From Anthopleura xanthogrammica (taxonomy: Eukaryota; Cnidaria; Anthozoa; Actiniaria; Actiniidae), in contig OZ025219.1 in the NCBI GenBank assembly GCA_964019055.1, positions 4,855,868 through 4,919,867 of the forward strand: DNA of 64,000 bases, read 5' to 3'. Shown one piece after another: positions 51,953-64,000 of this stretch (position 1 is its first letter; each line of letters opens with the position of its first letter). The position numbers and the translations under genes were made by a program. The notes under the pieces were generated by a model. It saw only the letters and a program-made list of their open reading frames with translations. It was not told where the DNA came from and did no database searches.

Positions 51953-52001
51953 CTTTTCGTAACTTAGAATTGTGCAGCAATTTATCTACTCGTTGATTCA
52001 T
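51953..52001 (-). other. Orphan first-exon-like segment upstream of STK33 exon 1
   Basis: On the minus strand ATG opens 16 codons (MNQRVDKLLHNSKLRK) followed by a strong donor G|GTAAGT. It lies 0.8 kb upstream of the STK33 start exon and is duplicated at 56689-56737. It could be an alternative first exon, but I found no acceptor that joins it in frame to the STK33 ATG exon. It may also be chance. Confidence 0.3.
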
Positions 52002-52528
52002 AGTTACCACCACCTAGGCAATCGCTAGAGCCCTAGCGCTCATTAAACCAAGCAGAAATAGTGCGAAAACATACAATTCAAAACTTTGCATAACTTTGGC
52101 AATCGCTCTCGGGAACCTGAAGTCATACGAGGCGAGGAAGCCTGACTCTCGTACCCAGACCCTATACTCCTTAGCAAATACGTTATGAGGACGCTCTGGG
52201 TACGAGAAAGAATTTCAGCGAAATAGGTAGTTCTTAGATCTAGAATTGCTACAAGTTGACTTCTCTGAGACTTAGAGTCACGAGCGAAGCAATTGAAAAG
52301 AAAAAAATATGATGAGAAATAACTTGAAAAAATAAAAAAAGCGAAAGACGAAGTTCCGCGCTCGTGATCCTGGTCCTGGTTGGGCTGCCTGTGCTTTATT
52401 CCGCGCGCGCGTTATCTAGCGCGGTGATCGAAGTACGGACGGAAACGAAGGACTTTGCGAAAGTCTTGTAGGGTATGGGTACAAAAATGAAAATTGCATT
52501 CAGAGCCGGGAGATCCCTGAGGTTAACT

Positions 52529-52783
52529 AGCTGATCTGAGAAGAAATGCAAGCCAATCAGTTGAGAAAAATTTGCAAAACTGAGGTGTCATCTTTAGTCG
52601 CCCGGAGACTCGGCAAATTGAATATCATAGGTAGTAAATGTATGTGACTATCAAAAACCTCCTGAAAATCTAAGATTTATTTCATGCAGATGTAAACTTT
52701 TAGGAGTCAATTTTCGCAGTCTTTTAATATGACACCTCAGTTTCACAGTCACGTTATTTCTACGTCACTATTTCAGAACAGCT
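52529..52783. repeat. CRE-bearing MITE family, copy 3
   Basis: Ends AGCTGATCTGAGAA and the inverse of AGCTGTTCTGAAA, with inner 'aaaactgaggtgtcat' and 'atgacacctcagttt' inverted. The CRE palindrome is degraded here (GTCACGTTATTTCTACGTCA). Because of the segmental duplication it recurs at 57265-57519. Confidence 0.65.
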
Positions 52784-53340
52784 TCGTGCTAAAATAAATC
52801 TGTTATTTTCTCCTGTTATCAATAACACTGAGCATTTAGAACGCAGCCTTACGTTGAATTCTACATGCGTGTCAAGCAAAGCATTTCTCGATCTCGGAAG
52901 TGGGCTGTTCAAAGATCAAAAAATCATAATTATTTACCCATTCACCAGTATGCTCTTTCTATCGGCTGTAGCACTGAAGAGCGGAGAAAACAAGGCCACT
53001 TCATTGGAGCAAACAAAAATGTATTACGCATCGACCAGATTCCGGCCAGAAACCGTGGGTATGAAGCCAGCAAGATAAAAAAATAAGAAAATGTCTTGTC
53101 AGGGGGGGGGGGGAGGGGAGGGGCAAGCGTAAGAGCTCGGTGGTCGGACCAACATTCAGGGTCTTATTACGGGGCTACCTGAGGCAAGACAGTCTTCATA
53201 CGTTCATTTCTTTCCCTCCTCGACGAAATGGAAAAATTGCGCAATACTATATCGTACAGGCCATAGTGGGCATATGATAGAGGATCCCGTGTAGTGTGTT
53301 CTATTACGCATGTCATAATTGTCAGTAATAGCCCCCTTTC

Positions 53341-53479
53341 CATATTCTGGTTGAGTGATCACGCAGAAAGCAATTCAAGGCGAGGCTCCGGGGAAACAAA
53401 ACAATATATTAGGATTATTCATTGTTTCCCCGGAGCCTCGTCTTGAGTTGCTTTGTTAGTGATCACTCAACCAGAAAAT
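53341..53479. repeat. Hairpin MITE, duplicated at 58085-58223
   Basis: Arms of about 58 bp start with ATTCTGGTTGAGTGATCAC and contain GAGGCTCCGGGGAAACAA; the right arm mirrors them and ends GTGATCACTCAACCAGAA. The loop is about 20 bp and AT-rich. Confidence 0.75.
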
Positions 53480-54039
53480 CGAAAGTGGAATATTGACACT
53501 AATTTTCAAAAGTGATTAACTGGGGGTGGTGGTGAATATCACGTGTCTCCGCATACTTTTTCTCGATCGTTAGCTGCTCTGATTCAAGGCTCATTGTAGT
53601 TAGAACCATAAAGCAAGAATTCTAAGAGTTCAGATACTCATCACTTTTGATTCTCCTACTCAATCAGCAGTATTCTCTGCTTGAACCGATGGTTAGTAGC
53701 AAAATAGAGCTTCGAAACTAGCCATAACATAGCTTACATTAATACTATTTCGTTCTTGCAATTCATCTTGCAAGCTTTTCTATCTGCCAGGTTCGGAATT
53801 AAATGTTTAGGGAATTTAAATGTTTAAGTTTCATTCTTTTATTCTTTTCCCCTCTTCCCTTCGCCCTCTGCTTAAACTCTGATGTAAGGACGATTTGAGG
53901 TTTGGGACTGGACATTAAGAAGGAAAGTGCACTAAAGCAACAGTGAGTTTTTAACATCTTGTCAGTAACTGTACATGTATGTCGAGATCATTTTATGCAA
54001 CTTCAATTGCACACTGAATCAAAATGAGTCCTCCATTTT

Positions 54040-54250
54040 CTACTGTGCTGCAATGGGTTGCAGTGTTGGCTTTTCCTCGAGTTTATCGTACTCCAAGTGG
54101 AATTCTCTAGGTACTTTTTTCCATGAGTTGCAGTCAAAGAAGTAATAGGTCCCTCTTTCGTAGTTGGTAGACTTGATCTGTGGCTCCACCCCGGGTGCAC
54201 GTGTTAGCCACGCCCTTTCATCCTTGTGATACCTCCAATCTCGTGCATAC
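54040..54250 (-). pseudogene. Duplicate terminal exon of CNOT2
   Basis: An apparently identical copy, by tandem duplication, of the CNOT2 last exon at 58784-58994, with acceptor (TTTTAG|G), stop codon and downstream AATAAA (53838-53843) intact. It lies 3' of the functional terminal exon, so it is normally beyond the first polyadenylation site. It could be used only by read-through and exon skipping, in which case the protein would be the same. Confidence 0.85.
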
Positions 54251-55667
54251 CTAAAAGCGCAATTAAAATTAATTGTTGAAGTTTTATATGATATCGTAAA
54301 TCGTCAATACTGAGGGGCCGTTTACATGGAGAAAAAGCTGTCCCTGGTAGAAGGAGCACCCTTCTACCCGAGACAACTATACCGAGAGTTTATATGCAAA
54401 AACATTGTCTCTATCGACCCGGGTCAACAGTCGGTTTGGCTGTCAGCGCATGCTCAAGAGATGTGGTTGCCTCGGGGTTTTTCTCTGTACCTGCGGACGA
54501 TGTGCTTACATTACCGAGTTTCATATCGTGGGAGGACTGGGTCGAACCGGACAAATCGTGAAAACGATGCCAAGAATATTTTTTGGATCATTTGTTCAAA
54601 ATAGAGGTCCTGTATTTTGGAGATTTAAAGCAATTCTAGGTAGTGAAGGTAAAACCTATGTTGAACTCATAAACAAAGAATAGTAATGTAAAATGTAAAA
54701 TTGAAGTAATAAATTATTTGTCATGTTGATTTATCACTCTGCAGTGTATAAATGATGATACTCATGATACTACTTTTTCTTCTAATTTTGTTTGGATATC
54801 CTCAACCTAAACCATTCAAATGTCAACACGGCTCAATATTTAGAAAATAAAACTATATATAGCAGGAAATCTGGAATCTAGACTCACAATGCATTGTTTG
54901 TCACAGCGAAAATTCCCAGGTGTTTTCTATTATCTCTTTTCAAAATGAAACAGTTTCCACCAACAATGACGAAATATGCATTTTCTAAAAGGTGTTTGGT
55001 GAATCTTTGCACGGATGAGTTTTATTTTCTTTATTTTCAAGCAAAAACTGTTGTAAACCGAGCTGAAAAACTAGAACTAGGAACATTGAGTTGCAAATAA
55101 AATGTTTGCTGATTGGCTAATTTCTTCGGCCTGAGAAGTGAAATCACCTGGTATATTTTTACTTCAAACCTGAACCAAACTATAATTATCATGGTTTGTG
55201 TAAACTGATTCTGAAAATTCAGAGAGTTAATAATATTATGAAGAGGTAAAAAACAAAAAAAAAAACCTTTTTTTTATAAAACGCACATCAGAATTAAGCT
55301 TTCTTTTTCCTTTCAATTTCAAGAACAAAATTCATATGTACAGAAACTTTGACATTATTTGAATTTTTATATTTACATGTAAATCTCATTACTAACTGTA
55401 AATAATTGTCTATTGTTATGCAGTTCTTCATTCAATTTTCAAAAATTCAAATATTCAGCTTATGAGCTTTGGTTTTCCTTATAATGAAAGGTGCTGAAAC
55501 ACAGTTCTAAATAATTATAATCGCGGTCACTAATAGGGAATGTACTTCTACTGAGTGCACCTGAACAATGATAGTGATGAAGTTGTTTTCTGGCCAAATG
55601 ACTAATGCATCAAAAGAAACCGCATTGATATTTCTGGTCAAGAATAATTTTCCTTACAAGAGTTCTA

Positions 55668-55886
<219 letters not shown>

Positions 55887-58581
55887 TCAGCCCAGCACAA
55901 AAATATTTTCGCGGAAAGAATAAACTAAATTTTCATGATGTACAGTACGAACGATTCTGAAAATAGAAACCAAAGGACCAATCCATCAGTCTTTTCACAG
56001 GTTTAGATCTAAACTGAAAGCCCAAGCTTACATTGGACGACTTTGACATTAACTTAAAAATATTTTTTCCCCGGCAGACTATTATTTCTGCAGTTTCTAA
56101 ATGCAAGATAATCAAGTGCTGCATGGCAGGGAGCTACGGATTCATGGCTTCCTGCAAGGTGAAGGATTATACAAAATTTCCGCGTTTTGTTGTTGGCGAG
56201 CCGGTAATTCATCCTGTGTAAAATAACTCTGATTTGTGAGTTCCTAGGTTGTTTTGAAGAATAATTCTGAAATCTAAAGACCCCGAGTGAACCATAAGTT
56301 CATTATTCAATGCCTTAATAGAGTAGAAGAATTAAGCAAAGGTGTAAAATCATATCGAAAACTGGACGCAAAATTTATAAATTTATGAGGTAAAGGCTAA
56401 CGACAAACTTTTACTGTCATAGAAAAGATAAGAGCTTAAAACTTGGCTACGACATTAAAAGCTCTCTCTTAGTAAAAGCAGTACAGTTTATTCCCTCATA
56501 ACAAGGATCACTGTGAGTAATTTCATAAGTTTACATTATCTCTGAATGGTAACCAAGGAAGCGAACGACAAAAAAAATTTCTAGGAACACCATGGCTTTC
56601 GGACAATTTGCCCGAAGCGCCAAACATGACTTTGGTCGTCATTCAACTTCATTAACCCTTAGCTTAACTTCACGCATTGAAAACTTACCTTTTCGTAACT
56701 TAGAATTGTGCAGCAATTTATCTACTCGTTGATTCATAGTTACCACCACCTAGGCAATCGCTAGAGCCCTAGCGCTCATTAAACCAAGCAGAAATAGTGC
56801 GAAAACATACAATTCAAAACTTTGCATAACTTTGGCAATCGCTCTCGGGAACCTGAAGTCATACGAGGCGAGGAAGCCTGACTCTCGTACCCAGACCCTA
56901 TACTCCTTAGCAAATACGTTATGAGGACGCTCTGGGTACGAGAAAGAATTTCAGCGAAATAGGTAGTTCTTAGATCTAGAATTGCTACAAGTTGACTTCT
57001 CTGAGACTTAGAGTCACGAGCGAAGCAATTGAAAAGAAAAAAATATGATGAGAAATAACTTGAAAAAATAAAAAAAGCGAAAGACGAAGTTCCGCGCTCG
57101 TGATCCTGGTCCTGGTTGGGCTGCCTGTGCTTTATTCCGCGCGCGCGTTATCTAGCGCGGTGATCGAAGTACGGACGGAAACGAAGGACTTTGCGAAAGT
57201 CTTGTAGGGTATGGGTACAAAAATGAAAATTGCATTCAGAGCCGGGAGATCCCTGAGGTTAACTAGCTGATCTGAGAAGAAATGCAAGCCAATCAGTTGA
57301 GAAAAATTTGCAAAACTGAGGTGTCATCTTTAGTCGCCCGGAGACTCGGCAAATTGAATATCATAGGTAGTAAATGTATGTGACTATCAAAAACCTCCTG
57401 AAAATCTAAGATTTATTTCATGCAGATGTAAACTTTTAGGAGTCAATTTTCGCAGTCTTTTAATATGACACCTCAGTTTCACAGTCACGTTATTTCTACG
57501 TCACTATTTCAGAACAGCTTCGTGCTAAAATAAATCTGTTATTTTCTCCTGTTATCAATAACACTGAGCATTTAGAACGCAGCCTTACGTTGAATTCTAC
57601 ATGCGTGTCAAGCAAAGCATTTCTCGATCTCGGAAGTGGGCTGTTCAAAGATCAAAAAATCATAATTATTTACCCATTCACCAGTATGCTCTTTCTATCG
57701 GCTGTAGCACTGAAGAGCGGAGAAAACAAGGCCACTTCATTGGAGCAAACAAAAATGTATTACGCATCGACCAGATTCCGGCCAGAAACCGTGGGTATGA
57801 AGCCAGCAAGATAAAAAAATAAGAAAATGTCTTGTCAGGGGGGGGGGGGGGGGGGGGAGGGGAGGGGCAAGCGTAAGAGCTCGGTGGTCGGACCAACATT
57901 CAGGGTCTTATTACGGGGCTACCTGAGGCAAGACAGTCTTCATACGTTCATTTCTTTCCCTCCTCGACGAAATGGAAAAATTGCGCAATACTATATCGTA
58001 CAGGCCATAGTGGGCATATGATAGAGGATCCCGTGTAGTGTGTTCTATTACGCATGTCATAATTGTCAGTAATAGCCCCCTTTCCATATTCTGGTTGAGT
58101 GATCACGCAGAAAGCAATTCAAGGCGAGGCTCCGGGGAAACAAAACAATATATTAGGATTATTCATTGTTTCCCCGGAGCCTCGTCTTGAGTTGCTTTGT
58201 TAGTGATCACTCAACCAGAAAATCGAAAGTGGAATATTGACACTAATTTTCAAAAGTGATTAACTGGGGGTGGTGGTGAATATCACGTGTCTCCGCATAC
58301 TTTTTCTCGATCGTTAGCTGCTCTGATTCAAGGCTCATTGTAGTTAGAACCATAAAGCAAGAATTCTAAGAGTTCAGATACTCATCACTTTTGATTCTCC
58401 TACTCAATCAGCAGTATTCTCTGCTTGAACCGATGGTTAGTAGCAAAATAGAGCTTCGAAACTAGCCATAACATAGCTTACATTAATACTATTTCGTTCT
58501 TGCAATTCATCTTGCAAGCTTTTCTATCTGCCAGGTTCGGAATTAAATGTTTAGGGAATTTAAATGTTTAAGTTTCATTCT

Positions 58582-58587
58582 TTTATT
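58582..58587 (-). terminator. Poly(A) signal of CNOT2
   Basis: AATAAA on the minus strand, about 197 nt after the stop at 58784. The same signal exists in copy 1 at 53838-53843. Confidence 0.55.
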
Positions 58588-58783
58588 CTTTTCCCCTCTT
58601 CCCTTCGCCCTCTGCTTAAACTCTGATGTAAGGACGATTTGAGGTTTGGGACTGGACATTAAGAAGGAAAGTGCACTAAAGCAACAGTGAGTTTTTAACA
58701 TCTTGTCAGTAACTGTACATGTATGTCGAGATCATTTTATGCAACTTCAATTGCACACTGAATCAAAATGAGTCCTCCATTTT

Positions 58784-61700
58784 CTACTGTGCTGCAATGG
58801 GTTGCAGTGTTGGCTTTTCCTCGAGTTTATCGTACTCCAAGTGGAATTCTCTAGGTACTTTTTTCCATGAGTTGCAGTCAAAGAAGTAATAGGTCCCTCT
58901 TTCGTAGTTGGTAGACTTGATCTGTGGCTCCACCCCGGGTGCACGTGTTAGCCACGCCCTTTCATCCTTGTGATACCTCCAATCTCGTGCATACCTAAAA
59001 GCGCAATTAAAATTAATTGTTGAAGTTTTATATGATATCGTAAATCGTCAATACTGAGGGGCCGTTTACATGGAGAAAAAGCTGTCCCTGGTAGAAGGAG
59101 CACCCTTCTACCCGAGACAACTATACCGAGAGTTTATATGCAAAAACATTGTCTCTATCGACCCGGGTCAACAGTCGGTTTGGCTGTCAGCGCATGCTCA
59201 AGAGATGTGGTTGCCTCGGGGTTTTTCTCTGTACCTGCGGACGATGTGCTTACATTACCGAGTTTCATATCGTGGGAGGACTGGGTCGAACCGGACAAAT
59301 CGTGAAAACGATGCCAAGAATATTTTTTGGATCATTTGTTCAAAATAGAGGTCCTGTATTTTGGAGATTTAAAGCAATTCTAGGTAGTGAAGGTAAAACC
59401 TATGTTGAACTCATAAACAAAGAATAGATCAAACGAGGAGTCCGAGCATGTCCCGGATGCTGCTAGTAGAAATCATTAGGTTTCGACATCCGGGACATTC
59501 ATATTCTCCTCGTTTGACGTCATAGACGCCATATTCGAAAAGGGTCTATTTCATGAGTGGCTTGAGGAATTTAAGGATATAACAGACAAACGGGAGTTAT
59601 GGGCTTAATCAAATACAAAATAAGACAAGTGTCAATCAAATATATTAAAAGTAATCATATTATTCACATGATGTGATTATTACCACAACTGTCTTTATTG
59701 TGTATGACTTACAATTCAGCCGCCGCTGCTAATTGTAGAATATCTCCACCATTCGTATAATACAAGTGGAACAACAAATCCTCACTGTATCGACTCAGTT
59801 TGATGGGTGCAAGCTGTGGAATAAAATAGACATCACTTTAACCCCAGAAAATAAATACCGGAAGCTGACTTTGATCAGCCAAGAGGTTGTTTAAGGGCAT
59901 ACGCATCGATACTGCAATTTTCGGTAGAGATTTTCACTGAGTTAAAAATTATAGTTATGAAGTCATATTTCACGTGACAAATGTGATACATTTATCATGT
60001 CAAGTCCATCCAAGGTCACAATAGAAATACGTTTGCTACTTTTTTGAAAGCAGAATTAAGAATTAGATGGTTTCCAACTAATTCAGAGCAAATTTTGCCT
60101 GCCTGGGGGGGGGGGGGGGGGGGGATGAAATGAAAGAGACCGGGACGCCCGCTGTACCTTTTATGGGTTCATTTTCATTATTTGGTACCTTTTATGGTGT
60201 TCAAACGAAGAACTTATTAAAATGCTGTAAAATGAATGTCATTTGGTACCACTTAGGGACCATTTTTAAAGTTTCCAATAAGCATCTACGCCCTTCTTTC
60301 TATGGGAGTGACCCCCCTGGGAATTTTCCTCAACTTTATTTTCCCTCGCTTGGCAATATTTTTTTTATCACAGGGAGCCCAATTTAGACAAAAGTAAAAG
60401 GTCAAAATAAACTCGCGGAAAAAGTTGACTAATTATTTTTTTTATTTTATTATAAGACAGGATAGATTTTATACAGCATAAAGACAGCATTCAATAAAGA
60501 AGAATGCGTTTTTCAAGTGGAAGAGTGAAATTTCACCACAGGCTTATCAGCTGAGTGTACGACGTGACCCGTTCTGACAATCGAAAAATTTATTGTTTGG
60601 TCATAAACTGTGATATGGTACACGGAGAAGGATACCCTGGATGTTTTATTTATTTATTATAGTAGACTCTAAACTATGCCAACATTAACTTACCTTGTCT
60701 TTGATGTATGAGTTTATTCGATAATCAGGGGGGACATGGTAATCTAAATACAAATATAATGAGTTTAGTATTATCTTGTATCCACAACCACAACAACAAC
60801 AACAACCATTTATTTGCACTCTAAATAAAATGAAAAATACATTGAATAATATATAAAAATTGCAAAAAAAGAGCACAGCTACCTAAAATAGCTAGAAGGC
60901 TAAACAGGTTAGGCAGCTAAAAAGTCAGGGGGTTTGCTAATTAAAATTTTTATTTATAGACGTATGGAAAATAATTAAATTGACTAACTAATAAGCACAA
61001 ATAGAAACACACACAGGCACAAAAAGAGATTTAAAAAAATAATACGAATGACATTAAAATTTTTGATGGTAGATTTATAATTCCATTACCTATTTCATGA
61101 GGTCTGCAAGGACTTTCTGCAAATGGTGATCCAAATGTGTGGTATAGGCTTCTGCAATGCAAAGTAATATTTCAATATCAATTGCACGACTGCAAATTTA
61201 GACCATATAGGATCCTGCCACTTAAGTTTTGGCTTACCATCTGAGGCATGCAATTATAAAATAGAGCAACTTACTCAGGTGAGTTGAGGTTAAGTCCAAG
61301 TGTTGTAAGATCACTGCAAACATAGAAATATAAAATGTCTGTATTGATTAGAAGTTAGTAGTTCATATCATCTATGTTCTACGACTTCCTGGTGGGAGAA
61401 ATGGGGCCTCTTCTAGCCTGAGTATCAGGCTCTCGGGGGGGGGGGGGGGGAGGGAGGACCTCTTCCCTCTCCTCCTCCCCTTCCCTCTCCCCAGTCCCCC
61501 CTCTTCGAAGGCCTGATACTCAGGCTAGCCCTCTTCTAGATCAACAAGTTATCAATCGTATTTAATACAAATCCTACATACAATTGTCGCTAATTGAGGT
61601 TTCGTACCTTCCTAATGCCAATGTTACGAGGTTAGGCTCAGTCTCTGCTGCTCTGATAAATGTTAGCAATCCTATCATTCCAAATTGATCTGTTACCATG

Positions 61701-63704
61701 CCTTTGGGGATATTTGTTATTATTCCTGGTTAACAAGAATTACAGACAGTAATTAGAGCATATTTTCAAATCATATGCAATCTACAGTTTTATGCAATAT
61801 ACAGTTAACTCGTGAATACAGATGTTGCAGGCCCACTTACACTTTGACTACCTTTGCATTGGTCAAACTTTTTTATTTCAGTAAATCAATGATTCGAGAA
61901 ATAGCAATAACATTTTTATCAATTTCGATTTTGGGTTCAAAGATTAGCTCAGCTAGTGGAATAGCATTTACTATGGATGCATGCAAATGAGACAACAAGA
62001 ATCGTATCGACCGGATAGCCTCACTTATATGATTCTTAAAACAAAAGAATATTTCATTGCAGGCTCAACTTGAAGAAGTTAACATTTCAATGACGTCACC
62101 ACAATGAGCATGTGCACACAAAACTCATGCATATACCATGTAGAAGGGATACATGCGAACCCTGACAAACGGTCCCAGCTTTTGACCCAACATTCAGCCA
62201 ACATCTATTGGGTCAAATGTTGGCTAAAAATTTTCTTCACTGAGACCTCAAAAGACTTGCTTATTGACCTTTCCCTAATTCGCTTGAACTACCAAAGAAC
62301 AATAGAATATATTAAAGTCGAGGCTGGATTTTTTATCCAAAAATTAAGTACTATATTGTCTACTCCAGCCTTGCCTTAATTCTATTGTTCTCTGGTCATT
62401 CAAGCAATTTCGGGAAAATCTTTTTCATCAGTTGCAACGGTTTTTAACTCGTGGATACACAAATGAATCTTTTGCCCATGAACATTCTTAATTAATATGG
62501 AAGAATCTAGTAGTCATGGAAATTCATTAATAACAACCGTGCATTATTTACCTGAGGGAGATGTTTGTATACCTCTTTGTTGTTTATTGGAGGGCTGTCC
62601 AGTTAGTTTGGGATCAAGCCTGATTTACAAAAGAAAATTGTTGAGTAAGTAATAGAATCATTATGAGTTGCAATCTTGTATGGGATATCAGGGACCACGG
62701 AGGGGGAAGGCTAGTAGGGCTAGCCCCACCACTTTTCCATTTTCCCATACTAGTCAGTCTCTTCTATAGCCCACCACTTTTTAGGGTGCTCCGTGGTCCC
62801 TGATATACAATCTCAAGCCGGATATACAATCCCTTTTGTATGCTTGTTATTTTGATTTATCATATTCATTACTACAGGTTACTAAGTATTCTATATCAGG
62901 TTAACAAAATTAGTGTTCTGTAAATCTGATACAGAACACTAATTAGGCTTTTTATTATTCTATAAATTCCGATACCATTCGCTAATTGGGTCTTGCCCCG
63001 ATGAATTAGTAATGAATATGATAAGACTAACTAGCACTTTACGAAACAAAAGCATCATGATCATTTTTTTCACAGGCTTCTTCACTCTATAAAGCTGACA
63101 ATAATGATAATTAAGAGATTCATACTTTAAATCTCTGTTGGTGTCCTTCAAGGCTTGCTCATATGAAGATGTTGGTCTGGAATCTAAGTACAGAAATCAA
63201 AATATCTATGCAATAAATGAATTCCTTGGTATATTGTGACACTCAGTACAATATTGCACAGTCATCTACTAGTATTCCAAAGGAATAGCTGTAATGACCT
63301 CAAGGTGGATAGGATTGTACTGTACACTGGGTATGAAGCTAATAATGTATGTTCAGCCACATCACATCATCCCCAATAGACCTTTCCCAAATTCTTTTGG
63401 ATGATCATGAAACAATGGTTTCAAGTCAAGGTTGGCCTTGATAAATAAAAAATTAAGTTCAGTCTCAACTTGGAACGACAATTGTTTCGTGATCATCCAA
63501 GTACACAAAGGTCCATTTCAAGCTCATAATACTAGGTGCTGTAGTAACAGTGTCATTTATTTATCATTCTTCCTTAAATTTGTACTTCAGAAACACATCA
63601 TAATAATAATTATTATTATTGTAAAACAAGAAACACATATTAATTGTAAAACACTTGCTGATCTTACCAGTCATTTGAAAGATGGTTGATGTGGTACTTG
63701 TGCC
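58784..63704 (-). CDS. CNOT2: CCR4-NOT transcription complex subunit 2, C-terminal part
   Basis: Nine exons read in phase: 63704-63668, 63183-63126, 62619-62552, 61725-61608, 61313-61275, 61151-61090, 60743-60694, 59813-59713, 58994-58784. They give the last 247 residues; the 5' part lies beyond the window edge. The NOT2/3/5 (NOT-box) domain is clear from MVTDQFGMIGLLTFIRAAE, SDLTTLGLNLNSP, SPCRP, IKLSRYSEDLLFHLYY, NGGDILQLAAAAEL, ARDWRYHKDERAWLTRAPG and YERGTYYFFDCNSWKKVPRE to FHLEYDKLEEKP. Each is close to human CNOT2. The protein is a scaffold of the CCR4-NOT deadenylase, pairing with CNOT3 and CNOT1 in mRNA decay. The upstream exons encode a Ser/Thr-rich, probably disordered linker. The last exon is within the tandem duplication and is repeated at 54040-54250. 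Confidence 0.93.
59429..59520. repeat. Hairpin at the right duplication breakpoint
   Basis: TCAAACGAGGA and GTCCCGGATG on the left are mirrored by CATCCGGGAC and TCCTCGTTTGA on the right. It begins one or two bases after the end of duplication copy 2, in the last CNOT2 intron. Confidence 0.6.
60100..60123. repeat. Poly-G tract in CNOT2 intron
   Basis: About 20 consecutive G (60106-60124 region). Similar runs occur at 43081, 53101, 57839 and 61436. Their lengths are likely to be uncertain. Confidence 0.7.
61413..61528. repeat. MITE with CTAGCCTGAGTATCAGGC ends
   Basis: Perfect inverted ends CTAGCCTGAGTATCAGGC and GCCTGATACTCAGGCTAG enclose a G run and a C/T-rich segment. It lies in the CNOT2 intron between exons 61608 and 61313. 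Confidence 0.7.
62263..62422. repeat. MITE, CAATAGACCTTTCCC family, copy 2
   Basis: Diverged relative of 13836-14050: ends GACCTTTCCCTAATTCGCTT and the inverse of ATTTTCCCGAAATTGCTT, with GAACAATAGAAT and GTCGAGGCTGGA in the arms. Lies in a CNOT2 intron. Confidence 0.55.
62685..62806. repeat. MITE, CAGGGACC family, in CNOT2 intron
   Basis: Perfect ends ATATCAGGGACCACGGAG and CTCCGTGGTCCCTGATAT, with the family phrase 'aagtgg.gggctagcccta' inverted relative to the copy at 233-350. Confidence 0.7.
63374..63517. repeat. MITE, CAATAGACCTTTCCC family, copy 3
   Basis: Starts CAATAGACCTTTCCCAAATT; the arms carry GGATGATCATGAAACAATGG and its inverse. It lies between the first two CNOT2 exons in the window. 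Confidence 0.6.
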
Positions 63705-64000
63705 CTAAAAATAGGTCAACACAGTTAGAATAATAGCCAAAACTGGTCGAGTAATACTACTAATAATCAATCAATCAAATAAACTTTACCAACTCCCCTC
63801 AGTTACCAATGCTATATTAGACAAGCTCAAAAAATTAATAATAAATTATACAATTATTGGTTGAGGTTGAGCATGATATCGTAAATTATCAAGATCAAGA
63901 TAAAATGGCCGAGGTCTTGATAGGCAAGTAATTGAATGGAAAATGACCCAAATTGTTTGAAGGCAATATCAATGGAGTGCAACTCTGATGTCTGCTATTA
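63705..64000. other. CNOT2 intron running off the window
   Basis: AT-rich, with short TAATAATAAT repeats. No further CNOT2 exon is visible; the next upstream exon must lie beyond 64000. Confidence 0.5.

Noticed and set aside
53999..54250. Frames starting MHPGWSHRSSLPTTKEG at 54003-54200 and 58747-58944
   Set aside because: Wrong frame of the CNOT2 terminal exon. The frame in phase with the preceding exon reads ARDWRYHKDERAWLTRAPG and matches CNOT2.

Overview
The window looks like nuclear DNA of an anthozoan cnidarian, probably a stony coral or sea anemone. The evidence is AT-rich intergenic DNA crowded with short palindromic (MITE-like) repeats, a full-length BEL/Pao LTR retrotransposon, compact metazoan introns with GT-AG sites, an Achaete-scute bHLH gene, a kinase fragment of a type I recall as abundant in corals, and animal genes (STK33, CNOT2). 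The species call is inference; the gene calls rest on motifs visible in the translation.

Layout: 1-17 kb is mostly non-coding with scattered hairpin repeats. It holds one gene, an Achaete-scute-type bHLH transcription factor (3910-4392, possibly spliced to 5220-5321), with a TATA box and a poly(A) signal. 17.36-27.75 kb is a BEL/Pao element on the minus strand. Its two 234-bp LTRs look identical, and its reading frame is interrupted by a 3.2-kb TA-flanked DNA transposon. That transposon carries two convergent genes: an IS630/Tc1/mariner-type DD37E transposase and a PB1-domain/zinc-knuckle protein. 29.3-34.3 kb (minus) is a five-exon secreted protein with a roughly 400-residue glycine-rich repeat and a hemicentin-like VWA domain. 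35.19-36.35 kb and 36.86-37.24 kb are two foldback elements with subterminal tandem repeats and 11-bp and 10-bp target duplications. One carries a truncated protein kinase; the other interrupts a decayed membrane-protein gene.

40.7-51.1 kb (minus) is STK33, a 13-exon CAMK-type kinase that I could assemble in phase (454 aa). 58.78-63.70 kb (minus, running off the window) is the 3' part of CNOT2, a scaffold subunit of the CCR4-NOT deadenylase. Between them lies a recent head-to-tail duplication of about 4.73 kb (49957-54683 and 54693-59427, nearly identical). It duplicates both the first coding exon of STK33 and the last coding exon of CNOT2, so either gene could in principle use either copy.

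The most novel-looking items are the two-gene DD37E transposon with a PB1/zinc-knuckle partner, the foldback elements and the damage they appear to have caused, the glycine-rich VWA protein flanked by a recently duplicated N-terminal block, and the exon-sharing tandem duplication. Exon boundaries were set by reading splice consensus and phase; no alignment or search was run.
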